From a virus: a stretch of 48,418 bases of DNA. Below the pieces are notes generated by a model that had not been told where the DNA came from, searched no databases, and saw only the letters and a list, made by a program, of their open reading frames with translations. The first letter of the stretch is position 1. Each line of letters opens with the position of its first letter. Of this stretch, positions 1 through 7,062 are shown piece after piece. A program made the translations under genes and the position numbers. The stretch is taken from the IMG/VR virus record IMGVR_UViG_3300035180_002605, positions 1-48,418 of that record; one strand, given 5' to 3'.

Positions 1-869
1 GACACTAGCATCTGGAGGGTATAAGACATTGATGTCCTGTACGCCGTGAACAGCTGACCGCTTTTATTGTAAGGCAGAGCTTCTACGACCCATCCATTTT
101 CGAGCACCTTGGTGAAGGTTGACATGTCCTCTGTGTAATATGCATTGTCAACTATGACCCCCTTTGAAGTTGGGCCGGTACCTGTTATTTTAAAGCCCAC
201 CGGACCTACAATGGGGTTCCTGGTCATCGTCGGCGATGCTGACAATGGCTTATTGATTACTAACGGTATTCCCACTACACCGCTGTCATTCTTCAAAGTA
301 GTAAAGATCTTTGTTTGAGTAGCTGCTGACTGGATGCCATTGCCATATGATAGCAAAGCTTCTGTGATAGAAATTGTGAATTGCGTCCAACCCGACAACC
401 CGTCCGCTGAATAGCAGCCAAATGTGCGAGTGTTGACAAAATCATAGCAGAACATTAGGTACTCGCTACCTGTCCATAAAATGCTACCTGCAAACTGGGT
501 GCTAGCCCACGCAATTGATGATGTCTCCCAATTAACAAAGTCAGCGGTTTTCCAAACTAGCAAATTCGCGCCGCTGGCGTCATAAGTGACTAGGAGGTAT
601 GCAGGGCCACCTATGCATACAATTGCGCCCGGCGCAAGGGTCAAGACATCAGTGCCAGGAACAAACAGCATGGGTGTAGAGTTAACTACACCGAAGCGCT
701 GCTGTTGCAGCAACGTCATCTTAGACGTGTCAACGGGTTGCCCACCTTGGTTAAGGTCGATCTCGTCAGGATGCGTTAGCATTGAGTAGGTAAGCTTACC
801 TACTTCACTGTTGGTTACATCGGCTGGATTCTTGTCGCCTCGAAAGCCGATTCGCTGACCCTTATTCAT
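1..869 (-). CDS. Virion adhesin-like protein, partial (C-terminus beyond left edge)
   Basis: The frame starts at ATG 869 and stays open to the window edge, giving 289 visible residues. The start overlaps the stop of the upstream gene as ATGA (866-869), which fixes the start. The N-terminus (MNKGQRIGFRGDKNPADVT) and the phrases 'GKLTY', 'LLVTYDASG' and 'ILWTGSEYLMFCYD' echo the next gene upstream (866-2101), with the same 'IWTGSLW'-type strand, so the two look like diverged paralogues. The composition is beta-rich, with many Ser/Thr/Gly and few charges, as in phage receptor-binding or tail-fibre proteins. I infer a secreted-side, virion-attached role. No catalytic motif is visible. Confidence 0.75.
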   Translation of the reverse strand, partial: MNKGQRIGFRGDKNPADVTNSEVGKLTYSMLTHPDEIDLNQGGQPVDTSKMTLLQQQRFGVVNSTPMLFVPGTDVLTLAPGAIVCIGGPAYLLVTYDASGANLLVWKTADFVNWETSSIAWASTQFAGSILWTGSEYLMFCYDFVNTRTFGCYSADGLSGWTQFTISITEALLSYGNGIQSAATQTKIFTTLKNDSGVVGIPLVINKPLSASPTMTRNPIVGPVGFKITGTGPTSKGVIVDNAYYTEDMSTFTKVLENGWVVEALPYNKSGQLFTAYRTSMSYTLQMLV

Positions 870-2101
870 CTGACCTTCACGTAAAGGTTGTTAGCTGTTA
901 AGAGGTCCCAAGTAATTAACGGTACCTGCATAGTAGATGGATCGATGATAACTTCACCGATAAATGGAGCCGTCATGAATTCATCATCCGCTGAGTATTT
1001 AGTATACATGAATGCCCTGCTATTAGCAGCATACACTCCATTCAAAATCATCGGAACTTCGTAAAAGTCATATACTACCGGAACTTGATCTAGCCCAGCG
1101 CTAACTGAAAGCAAGTTTTCGCCTTGGCATGGCACATCGTCATAGCCTGATCGTGCACTAATGTTGACAAAGGCTCTTAACCAATAGCTGCCTAGGCTCA
1201 TCACCGGCGAATTTGCACACGCCAATATGTTGTCATCATCTCCCGCGGCTAGATTAAAGGTGCCTGTCCAGGACGTGCCGTTAGCCGATGACATCAGCCT
1301 ACCATTTCGAGTAGAGACTACCCACGTGCTGTTAACATAGCAGAACGGGTGAGCGCTAGAAGCATATCCGGCACGAGTCCAAGTCACGCCATGGTCTGTT
1401 GACTTATAGATTTCGGTAGTACCTGGTACGGTAGTTGCTAAAAGCAATGAGCTTGTGCCGCTTACATGCTTAACGTCACGACCGCTAAACACCGTTGTCC
1501 AAGTTGACCCGTTAGTCGACCTAATCATGCCACCATAATCAGTTTGGTATGAATCATGCTGCATGATGCTAGCGATCCAAGCTGTGCCGTCCCACAAGAG
1601 AGCGCTTATAAGCGCGCCTGTTGAAGCGCAAAAGCCAGTCAGCGTCGAACCTGCAGTCCAAGTTGTACCGGCTGTCGAATATGCTGTATAGACGCTGGCG
1701 CCAAGCGTGTCGAAGGGTGACCGTTTTCCTATAGCTGTGCCGATTACGACATACTGCGAGCCGTTATAGCCTAGCATACGCCAAACATAGCCTGTATTTG
1801 CAGGCAGTGTAACAGGCGATGACCACGTGATAAAGTCGGTTGTTGTTGAAAATTGAGTAGCGCTTATAGCCGCCCACAACGACCCTGTCCAAATGATGTC
1901 GACAACCAAGAACGGGGTGAAGTGCTGTTTAAGCGTGATCTTGGGATAGATCCTCTTAAGATCCGCAGGTGCATTCGTAACATAGGTCTTTTGACCCATC
2001 ACGGGTGCATAGTCCTTGTTCTGATAGTCGATGCCGTAAGTCAGCTTGCCAAAGCCGACAATAGGCCTTGCGCCTGCACCCGCAAACACACCCTTGTTCA
2101 T
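866..2101 (-). CDS. Tail adhesin with Asp-box (BNR-like) beta-propeller repeats
   Basis: A 411-residue protein. Several blades carry the Asp-box pattern S-x-[D/N]-x-G-x-[T/S]-W: STAGTTW, STNGSTW, STDHGVTW and SANGTSW, roughly between residues 140 and 290. Asp-box repeats are the hallmark of sialidase-type beta-propellers and also occur in many non-enzymatic phage adhesins. No sialidase Arg triad or FRIP motif is evident, so binding rather than cleavage is the safer inference. It overlaps its neighbours by one to four bases on both sides, in a run of virion genes transcribed leftwards. The C-terminal 100 residues form a beta-rich end domain without recognisable motifs. Confidence 0.75.
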   Translation of the reverse strand: MNKGVFAGAGARPIVGFGKLTYGIDYQNKDYAPVMGQKTYVTNAPADLKRIYPKITLKQHFTPFLVVDIIWTGSLWAAISATQFSTTTDFITWSSPVTLPANTGYVWRMLGYNGSQYVVIGTAIGKRSPFDTLGASVYTAYSTAGTTWTAGSTLTGFCASTGALISALLWDGTAWIASIMQHDSYQTDYGGMIRSTNGSTWTTVFSGRDVKHVSGTSSLLLATTVPGTTEIYKSTDHGVTWTRAGYASSAHPFCYVNSTWVVSTRNGRLMSSANGTSWTGTFNLAAGDDDNILACANSPVMSLGSYWLRAFVNISARSGYDDVPCQGENLLSVSAGLDQVPVVYDFYEVPMILNGVYAANSRAFMYTKYSADDEFMTAPFIGEVIIDPSTMQVPLITWDLLTANNLYVKVR

Positions 2102-2484
2102 TAGAAGTCACCGGCCCGAGTCACAAGCACGTTGAAGGACTCAGCGTTGTGAGTGCTAGCGCGCAGCTTCCAGCCTGACTTAATGATGAGCGCAAGGTCA
2201 GACACGCTATAGGACCAAGTGGCGTTGGTCGTTGACGGTGTATTTGCCGGCACCAGGATTTCCTTCCACAAGCGCGTGTTCGTGCCGTCTGAAACGAAGA
2301 TGCGCACTACGCCGGCCGTGGTAGTACCTTGGGCCGTGACCGTCAGGTCATCAATGCGAGTACCGCTTGAACCACCGGTTAGCACGTCTACGATCGTGCC
2401 TGTGCCGTCACGGGCTGTGTTAGCGGCGCTGATGACAACGGCTGCGGCCGCAACGGTTGACGCATACTGTGCATATTGGGACAT
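2101..2484 (-). CDS. Small beta-rich virion-associated protein
   Basis: A 127-residue protein starting at ATG 2484, preceded on the minus strand by AGAGG about five bases upstream. Its layout is an Ala-rich N-terminus (STVAAAAVVISAANTARDG), then alternating strands ending in 'WSYSVSDLALIIKSGWKLRAS'-type sequence. Proteins of this size and layout are common near tail-fibre genes of large phages, usually annotated as hypothetical. It lies between two fibre genes with one-base overlap downstream, so a structural or fibre-capping role is inferred. No enzyme motif is seen. Confidence 0.7.
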   Translation of the reverse strand: MSQYAQYASTVAAAAVVISAANTARDGTGTIVDVLTGGSSGTRIDDLTVTAQGTTTAGVVRIFVSDGTNTRLWKEILVPANTPSTTNATWSYSVSDLALIIKSGWKLRASTHNAESFNVLVTRAGDF

Positions 2485-2493
2485 GGGAACCTC

Positions 2494-4206
2494 TTAGATG
2501 ATGTTAGCCGCTTGGAGCGTGAAGTCAGGAACCGTCGGTTGACCCGACGTGATGAACATTTGCGATGTGCCGACCTTCGCCGTCACTTGGCAGATGCGTT
2601 GGCCTTTGATCGGGCTTGTAGACGTGCCTAGCAGCAGCAGCGTGTCAGCGGTTACGACCTTGCCGACCCATTGCAGCACGCCGAACTCATGCTCGTCAAA
2701 GTAGACGCCGATTGGTGTGTAGCCTGAGGTGACACACTGCACACGCTGACCAACCTGTAGGCCTGCAAGGGAGATTGAGAACTGCTTAGCATAAGTTGGG
2801 ATCGTGCCGAAGTCAACGGTCACATCAGTCGAGATTATGACTGTGCCGTTCTGGCTGATCTGCGTGAAGGCGAGGGACGTGGTGTTAAGGGTGATCGGCT
2901 GGTAGGTGCTTAGCATCCACACCGTTGTGGCGTTTGCGGTGCCTTCAGCCACGGTTACCAGCAAGCCAGTGATCGCTTCGGCGCTTGAATCCAGGCCTGA
3001 GATGCGCGTCATCGTTGACGCTGAGCCGTTGTAAGTGTAGACGCCGTTTTGAGAGCCGGTGGTCTGATTCTTAACCAGCACCATGTCACCGCTCACCATG
3101 ATGACACCGTCAATTGTCGGGCCAGGAGCTGTTAGGGTCAGGTTAGCTGTTGACGCCACGCGAGCGTTGATGCCTGTACCGCCGCTTGAAGACGGTAAGA
3201 CTGCCGGGTCGATCAAGTCTCCGCTTTGCATAACGGTCAAGCGACCATTCTTAAGCACAACAGGCTTTAAGCCGACAACCACTGTCAAGGTAGCAGCCGT
3301 TGTTGTCGACGACCCGTTGCTATCCGTGACTACGCACTGGTACCAGTCGCCGTTGTTTGCGCTGCCACCTGTAACGGTCGCTGCAGCGGTTGTATAAGAG
3401 GCTGTCGTGCCACCAGTACCTGTTGAGACATTTGACCAGCTCGAACCGCTATTGACGCTGCACTGCCATTGATAAGTCAGCGAGCCTGCATTTGCGGTCG
3501 CGGTAACAGTAAATGTAGCCGTAACGCCTGCTGTTACAGTTACGCTTGATGGCTGGTTGTTGATCGTCGGTCCGAGAACTGTAGCAGGCGCAGCAAAGTA
3601 TGCGTCGAGCTCAGCTTGCGTGAGCGTACGCGACCAAACAGCGACATTCTTAAAACGCCAGCCGGTGTTAACATTGCCCGACGCTGTAGTACCGTCAAAG
3701 ATCGAGCCGATAGTTAGGTACTTCGAGCTACCCGTAGGTGTAACCGATGTTGTATTAGCGGATGACAGCGTGCCACCCAGGTATACCTGACGACTTGTAG
3801 CACCGCCGTATACACACGCCGTGTTGTTATAAACAGCTCCAGAAAGAGCGGCGCTTAGCGCTTCATCCGCGGTGCCACCGTTACGCGTCTTAGCGCTTGC
3901 TGTGTTTGTGCTACCGGTTTGATAAAGCTGCCAATAGTTACCTGCGCTTGTCGTGTAACCGATGAACGTGTAGTCACCGCTTGCACCACCGTTAACGTAA
4001 GCCTGTACAGCTATAGTAAACGGCGTGCCCAATGTGATCGTGGTGCACAGCAAGTACGGATTCGTAGCTGAAGTTACGGTCCAGCATGAATTTGTCGAGT
4101 CCCATGTCAAGCCGCCACCTTGTGAGAAGGTGTTGCCTCCGAATGAACCGACCAGATTGTTAGTCGTTAGCGGCCAGTATTCTACGAGGTTGGTATTGAG
4201 GGACAT
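2494..4206 (-). CDS. Tail fibre with LamG-like and Ig-like domains
   Basis: A 570-residue protein. Residues about 1-205 resemble a LamG/concanavalin-type jelly roll ('NTGWRFKNVAVWSRTLTQAE' is a typical LamG ending). Residues about 210-310 form an Ig-like domain ('INNQPSSVTVTAGVTATFTV', 'YQWQCSVNSG', 'YQCVVTDSNG'). The C-terminal 250 residues match the beta-structured segment seen in many tail fibres ('ISGDMVLVKNQTTGSQNGVY'-like). LamG and Ig-like domains in phage virions bind carbohydrate or help display. The start has no Shine-Dalgarno sequence: only GCAGC separates the promoter-like TAATAAATA from the ATG, so the message may be leaderless. A strong terminator isolates it from the gene upstream. 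Confidence 0.8.
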   Translation of the reverse strand: MSLNTNLVEYWPLTTNNLVGSFGGNTFSQGGGLTWDSTNSCWTVTSATNPYLLCTTITLGTPFTIAVQAYVNGGASGDYTFIGYTTSAGNYWQLYQTGSTNTASAKTRNGGTADEALSAALSGAVYNNTACVYGGATSRQVYLGGTLSSANTTSVTPTGSSKYLTIGSIFDGTTASGNVNTGWRFKNVAVWSRTLTQAELDAYFAAPATVLGPTINNQPSSVTVTAGVTATFTVTATANAGSLTYQWQCSVNSGSSWSNVSTGTGGTTASYTTAAATVTGGSANNGDWYQCVVTDSNGSSTTTAATLTVVVGLKPVVLKNGRLTVMQSGDLIDPAVLPSSSGGTGINARVASTANLTLTAPGPTIDGVIMVSGDMVLVKNQTTGSQNGVYTYNGSASTMTRISGLDSSAEAITGLLVTVAEGTANATTVWMLSTYQPITLNTTSLAFTQISQNGTVIISTDVTVDFGTIPTYAKQFSISLAGLQVGQRVQCVTSGYTPIGVYFDEHEFGVLQWVGKVVTADTLLLLGTSTSPIKGQRICQVTAKVGTSQMFITSGQPTVPDFTLQAANII

Positions 4207-4210
4207 GCTG

Positions 4211-4220
4211 CTATTTATTA
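4211..4220 (-). promoter_or_regulatory. Late-promoter-like motif TAATAAATAG
   Basis: Read on the minus strand, the sequence is GATAATAAATAGCAGC followed directly by ATG 4206. The core resembles the T4 late promoter element TATAAATA. Only five bases separate the core from the start codon. If the core is the -10 element, transcription would begin at or next to the ATG. Confidence 0.5.
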
Positions 4221-4232
4221 TCGAGCAAAGTA

Positions 4233-4260
4233 AAAGGCCTGGTCAACTGACCAGGCCTTT
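4233..4260 (-). terminator. Intrinsic terminator, perfect 12-bp stem
   Basis: The arms AAAGGCCTGGTC (4233-4244) and GACCAGGCCTTT (4249-4260) pair perfectly around a four-base loop. On the minus strand the hairpin ends in TTTT, so it should stop transcripts of the gene at 4306-4599. The symmetric arms with A and T ends could give some bidirectional activity. Confidence 0.85.
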
Positions 4261-4305
4261 AGGTTTTAAGTTCGCACTTAAGGGTAGCGCATCACCCGAA
4301 CCAGC

Positions 4306-4599
4306 TTACGCGAGTTCGCCAGCGCCGTACTTGGTCGTGACAGCGCTTGAAGCGGCCGTGACCAGGTTAGCCAGCGTTGTGCTGGTTGCAGGCACCGAGC
4401 CGTTCGGGTAAGCGATCTTGACGGTGTACGTGTCATTGATCGTCATCGCGATGTCGTCCTTCGTGACCGAAGTTGCGGTAGCGGCGCCCGACTCATGGAT
4501 GAAGTCGACTGCGGAGAACGAAACCAGGGTGATGACTGGTGAACCAGACGGGCCGGTGCGGTTGATCGTGATGGTGTGAACTTTTCCGGTGAGGGACAT
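4306..4599 (-). CDS. Small beta-rich probable virion protein
   Basis: A 97-residue protein starting at ATG 4599 with a clear Shine-Dalgarno (CTAGGAGCTCACATG). The sequence alternates hydrophobic and Thr/Ser-rich strands (VHTITINRTGPSGSPVI, TYTVKIAYPNGSVPATSTT) and ends in 'TTKYGAGELA'. It has its own promoter-like motif upstream and a strong terminator downstream, so it is probably a monocistronic, highly expressed late gene. Small abundant beta proteins with this arrangement are often capsid decoration or head-surface proteins, but nothing in the sequence proves that here. Confidence 0.7.
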   Translation of the reverse strand: MSLTGKVHTITINRTGPSGSPVITLVSFSAVDFIHESGAATATSVTKDDIAMTINDTYTVKIAYPNGSVPATSTTLANLVTAASSAVTTKYGAGELA

Positions 4600-4623
4600 G
4601 TGAGCTCCTAGGCGTGAGGGTTC

Positions 4624-4660
4624 GCACGCCTATGCGTGCATTGTTGTACCCTTATTTATC
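4624..4660 (-). promoter_or_regulatory. Late-promoter-like motif and leader hairpin
   Basis: On the minus strand CGATAAATAAGG (about 4649-4661) contains the stop codon TAA of the glutaredoxin gene and matches the TATAAATA-type late core. It lies about 50 bases before ATG 4599. Between them is a small hairpin, GCACGC-ATAG-GCGTGC (4624-4639), without a U-run, so it is more likely a leader structure than a terminator. Confidence 0.5.
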
Positions 4661-4876
4661 GGCCAGCAACCTGCTAAGTTCATTAAAGCCGCCGACCGAC
4701 CGGTCTTCAGCGACGATGAACGGCACGGCTTTAACGGCTGGGTAAAGCTGACGGAAGGCTTCGAGTGTGATGTCAGCTCCGATCTTAACTGCTTGAAACG
4801 GCTCGCTCTTGGAGGTTAGCATGGCTTTTGCGCGGTCGCACTGGGGGCAGCCGTCTTTGGTGTAGACTGTGTACAT
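4652..4876 (-). CDS. Glutaredoxin/NrdH-type thiol-disulfide carrier
   Basis: A 74-residue protein starting MYTVYTKDGCPQCDRAK, with the redox pair Cys10-Pro-Gln-Cys13. The family cis-Pro motif is present (AVPFIVAEDRSVGGFNELS: 'VPF' and 'GGFNEL'). Glutaredoxins and NrdH proteins reduce the C-terminal cysteines of class I ribonucleotide reductase, and this gene lies immediately downstream of nrdB and nrdA, as in T4 (nrdC). The length is typical for NrdH-like proteins. It probably restores the phage reductase in the host cytoplasm. Choosing between glutaredoxin and NrdH would need a tree; the CPQC active site does not settle it. Confidence 0.85.
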   Translation of the reverse strand: MYTVYTKDGCPQCDRAKAMLTSKSEPFQAVKIGADITLEAFRQLYPAVKAVPFIVAEDRSVGGFNELSRLLADK

Positions 4877-5210
4877 GGTTGGTTAGGGTTTTAGGGAGGT
4901 GGCCTATGATATAGGTATGGGCTAGGTCAACGGTAGCAAGGATGTTTTGAATCGGCTGATCGACCCTGAAAAAGCCTGAGCTGGTGACCTTTACGGCTAT
5001 CCGCTCAACTTCGCGAAGGTTTAGCGCGTTAACCGCGATGTCTGAAACCACAGCCGCCGAGATGATGTAGTCGCCGACTCGTGTGCAGCTTAACACTGAC
5101 ACGCATGAGGTTGCCCTGCTGCTTAGCGGAGCTCGTGTTGACGCGCCGATTTGCTTAAGGGAAGTATCTATCCCTGAGTCGACTAGCAGCTGCTGCAGCT
5201 TGAGGGCCAC
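4785..5210 (-). CDS. Unknown small protein with N-terminal LKLQQLLVDSG motif
   Basis: A 141-residue frame starting at GTG 5210. It opens with VALKLQQLLVDSGIDTS, a motif shared with the genes at 6614-6730, 45655-46473 and 46498-47136. Residues about 30-100 look like a genuine beta-rich domain (VGDYIISAAVVSDIAVNALN). The last 31 codons overlap the glutaredoxin gene in another frame, which is unusual. Just upstream, codons in the next frame (from ATG about 5237, MSGIVPVKSQKR) also look coding and run into this frame, so the true start may lie there with a one-base shift near 5212. The function is not recognised. Confidence 0.5.
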   Translation of the reverse strand: MALKLQQLLVDSGIDTSLKQIGASTRAPLSSRATSCVSVLSCTRVGDYIISAAVVSDIAVNALNLREVERIAVKVTSSGFFRVDQPIQNILATVDLAHTYIIGHLPKTLTNHVHSLHQRRLPPVRPRKSHANLQERAVSSS

Positions 5211-5275
5211 AGCGCTTCTGGCTCTTGACCGGGACTATCCCGGACATGTACTCGCGCTGCAGTTCAAGCTCGTAG

Positions 5276-6364
5276 TCAGAGAGTCGGGAGTGTGCTGAGG
5301 TCAAGCTCATCGTCGAGGGCTCCGATGACGTAAGCGGTGGACTCGTTCTCCTGCAGCGCGGTCTGCTTCATCGAGGTGTTCGAGTGCTTGTTGAACCAGG
5401 GCAGCGGGTTGCTCTTCGGCACCACCGCGGTGTACTTGACGCCGATGGCCTTCAGCACGTCAATGGCTGTCCAATCCACGAAGTCCTTCATGATCTGTGC
5501 ATTCAAGCCTATGACCACGCCCTTCTTGAACAGGTAGTCAGCCCAAGCCTTCTCCTCAGCGATCACGTCGAGGTAAAGTTGGTAGGCCTTGTCCTTGCAG
5601 CGCTCCTTGGCGGCTTTGAACCGGTCATCATCCTTAACGCATTGGTTGATGATGTAGGCGGTCCAGTCCTTGTGCAGCAGCTCATCCTGCAGGATCAGGC
5701 TGATGATGTTGCCGTTGCCGATGAAGATCTTGTTCTCAACCATGCCGAGGCTGGTTGCGAATGAAACCATGAAACGGATCGCCTCGAGCGCGTAGCTGGC
5801 GTTAAGGGCCATCCAGATGGCGTCGACATGCAGCTCTTCATGCACATGTTGGCCGGTAGCGATCAGCGAATTAAGCCGATGAAGCTCATCATAGTGCTCG
5901 CCGATCCTGGCAGCCATCTGCACGATCTCGACCGTGTCATGGATCTTGTTGAACTCATCCTTGGGCTGGCCGTAGATGTTACGGATGATCCAGCTGTAGG
6001 CCTTCGAGTGGATGTTCGCCTCGAAGAAACCCCAGTTGTTGAACAACAGCTCAAGCTCAGGGATCGAAGCGATCGGTGTAAAGACCTGAGTTGGGCCTCG
6101 GCCCTGGATCGAATCGAGCGCTGTTTGCCGAAGGAGGTTACTCGTGAAGATGTGCCGAACGGCATCAGATGCCTCCTTAAAGTCGGTCTTGTCCTTCATT
6201 AAGGTGATTTCCTGCGGGCGCCAGAAAAACCCCTCCGCCGTGTCATTGAACTTCTCGATCTTTGGGTAGCGAACCTCCTCGAAGCGCTGAACGGTCACGC
6301 GACCGTCAAGGAACATCCGGCGGCTCAGGTAGTTTGTTGGCTTAGAAAAGTCGTAAGTGCTCAT
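5276..6364 (-). CDS. nrdB: Class Ia ribonucleotide reductase, small (beta) subunit
   Basis: A 362-residue protein that houses the diiron-tyrosyl radical for the NrdA subunit. Comparison with E. coli NrdB shows the LDSIQG motif (metal Asp), a Tyr after the helix IHSKAYSWIIRN (radical Tyr122 equivalent), ALEAIRFMVSFA (metal Glu) and QDELLHKDW (metal Glu and His). An oddity is that the segment is EANIH, so Glu and His are separated by three residues instead of the usual two (E-x-x-H). The C-terminus is acidic and hydrophobic (DDELDLSTLPTL), as needed to dock on NrdA. The start overlaps the stop of the 51-residue gene upstream as ATGA. Confidence 0.93.
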   Translation of the reverse strand: MSTYDFSKPTNYLSRRMFLDGRVTVQRFEEVRYPKIEKFNDTAEGFFWRPQEITLMKDKTDFKEASDAVRHIFTSNLLRQTALDSIQGRGPTQVFTPIASIPELELLFNNWGFFEANIHSKAYSWIIRNIYGQPKDEFNKIHDTVEIVQMAARIGEHYDELHRLNSLIATGQHVHEELHVDAIWMALNASYALEAIRFMVSFATSLGMVENKIFIGNGNIISLILQDELLHKDWTAYIINQCVKDDDRFKAAKERCKDKAYQLYLDVIAEEKAWADYLFKKGVVIGLNAQIMKDFVDWTAIDVLKAIGVKYTAVVPKSNPLPWFNKHSNTSMKQTALQENESTAYVIGALDDELDLSTLPTL

Positions 6365-6516
6365 ACGAAGATATTGTCGGTGAAGAATCGGGCTACATCG
6401 CTAGCGTCAGCAAATGAAGGCGTGTCGGTGTAGAGGTAGTCGGTGGGGGTCAAGGGAGTCAGGATCGCTGGCTCGACACTGATACAAATCTCATTTTCAT
6501 GGTTGTCAGGGGACAT
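6361..6516 (-). CDS. 51-residue protein coupled to nrdB
   Basis: Translating the minus strand from ATG 6516 gives 51 codons ending at 6361 and overlapping the nrdB start as ATGA. The protein (MSPDNHENEICISVEPAIL and so on, ending in 'DVARFFTDNIFV') is acidic with no membrane segment or motif I know. Its start lies inside the end of the preceding frame, which fits a translationally coupled chain of small genes. The function is unknown; the tight coupling suggests expression with the reductase. Confidence 0.6.
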   Translation of the reverse strand: MSPDNHENEICISVEPAILTPLTPTDYLYTDTPSFADASDVARFFTDNIFV

Positions 6517-6730
6517 GCACCATGTAGCGAGTTTGCACATACGGCTTTATCGGGCCGTTGATGAGCACGAACACGCAAACATTTGTGATGTCACCGATGT
6601 TGGTCTTTGCGATCTACCAAGTCAGCTTGCTCGAGACCTCGTAGCCTGCATCAATGAGCAGCTGCTGGAGCCTGAGAGCCTCTTGCCTGGTGTTCCAGCC
6701 CTCAAGCAGGCTCTTGAAGTAGCTGATCAC
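6506..6730 (-). pseudogene. Small protein gene with an in-frame amber codon
   Basis: A GTG at 6730 overlaps the previous stop as GTGA and opens a frame reading VISYFKSLLEGWNTRQ, then EALRLQQLLIDAGYEV, up to TAG at 6614-6616 (38 residues). The same frame continues with convincing coding sequence (IAKTNIGDITNVCVFVLIN, then GPIKPYVQTRYMVHVP) to TGA at 6506. The simplest view is one protein of about 74 residues split by TAG. The first half carries the motif seen at 5210, 45655 and 46498. It could be a sequencing error, a real nonsense mutation or suppressed readthrough. The function is unknown. Confidence 0.55.
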
Positions 6731-7062
6731 AGTAGCCGTGCGTGAGCAAACGAGATCGCGATGTCGGACTTCGTCCGCAGGTCAAGCGACTCAAACGAAC
6801 AGCAGTGGAGGTACCAGCACTCGCCCGTACCCAGGTCAACCTCCATGTCAAAGACGTTGTCATGCTCGTAAGCCTCAGCGATGGCCTCATTGGTGTCTTC
6901 GAAGCCGGCAATCGCCAATGCCCATCGCGGATTGGTCAGGTTCATAACACGCCCATCAGGCGATGCCTCGGTCGGAGGAATCATGACCTCTTGCTCGTCA
7001 TATTCCATGGACGGACGCGACATGTAAGTAACAGTCGCTTTTAGCTTAGGAAGGGATGTCAT
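6727..7062 (-). CDS. Unknown acidic protein downstream of nrdA
   Basis: An ATG at 7062 overlaps the nrdA stop as ATGA, giving 111 residues; an in-frame ATG at 7080 is six codons upstream inside nrdA and is less likely. The sequence is acidic with mixed strands and helices (VATYMSRPSMEYDEQEV-like start; 'FEDTNEAIAEAYEHDNVFDM'; 'TGECWYLHCCSFESLDL'). Two adjacent cysteines occur near residue 90. No family is recognised. Coupling to nrdA suggests co-expression with nucleotide reduction genes, but this does not prove a shared function. Confidence 0.7.
   Translation of the reverse strand: MTSLPKLKATVTYMSRPSMEYDEQEVMIPPTEASPDGRVMNLTNPRWALAIAGFEDTNEAIAEAYEHDNVFDMEVDLGTGECWYLHCCSFESLDLRTKSDIAISFAHARLL

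Noticed and set aside
866-2101. Sialidase activity from Asp-box repeats
   Set aside because: Asp-boxes are structural; the catalytic Arg triad, FRIP motif and nucleophilic Tyr of sialidases could not be identified.
6614-6616. Genome-wide recoding of TAG
   Set aside because: TAG is used as the apparent normal stop of other frames here (for example at 37005), and only one in-frame case was seen.
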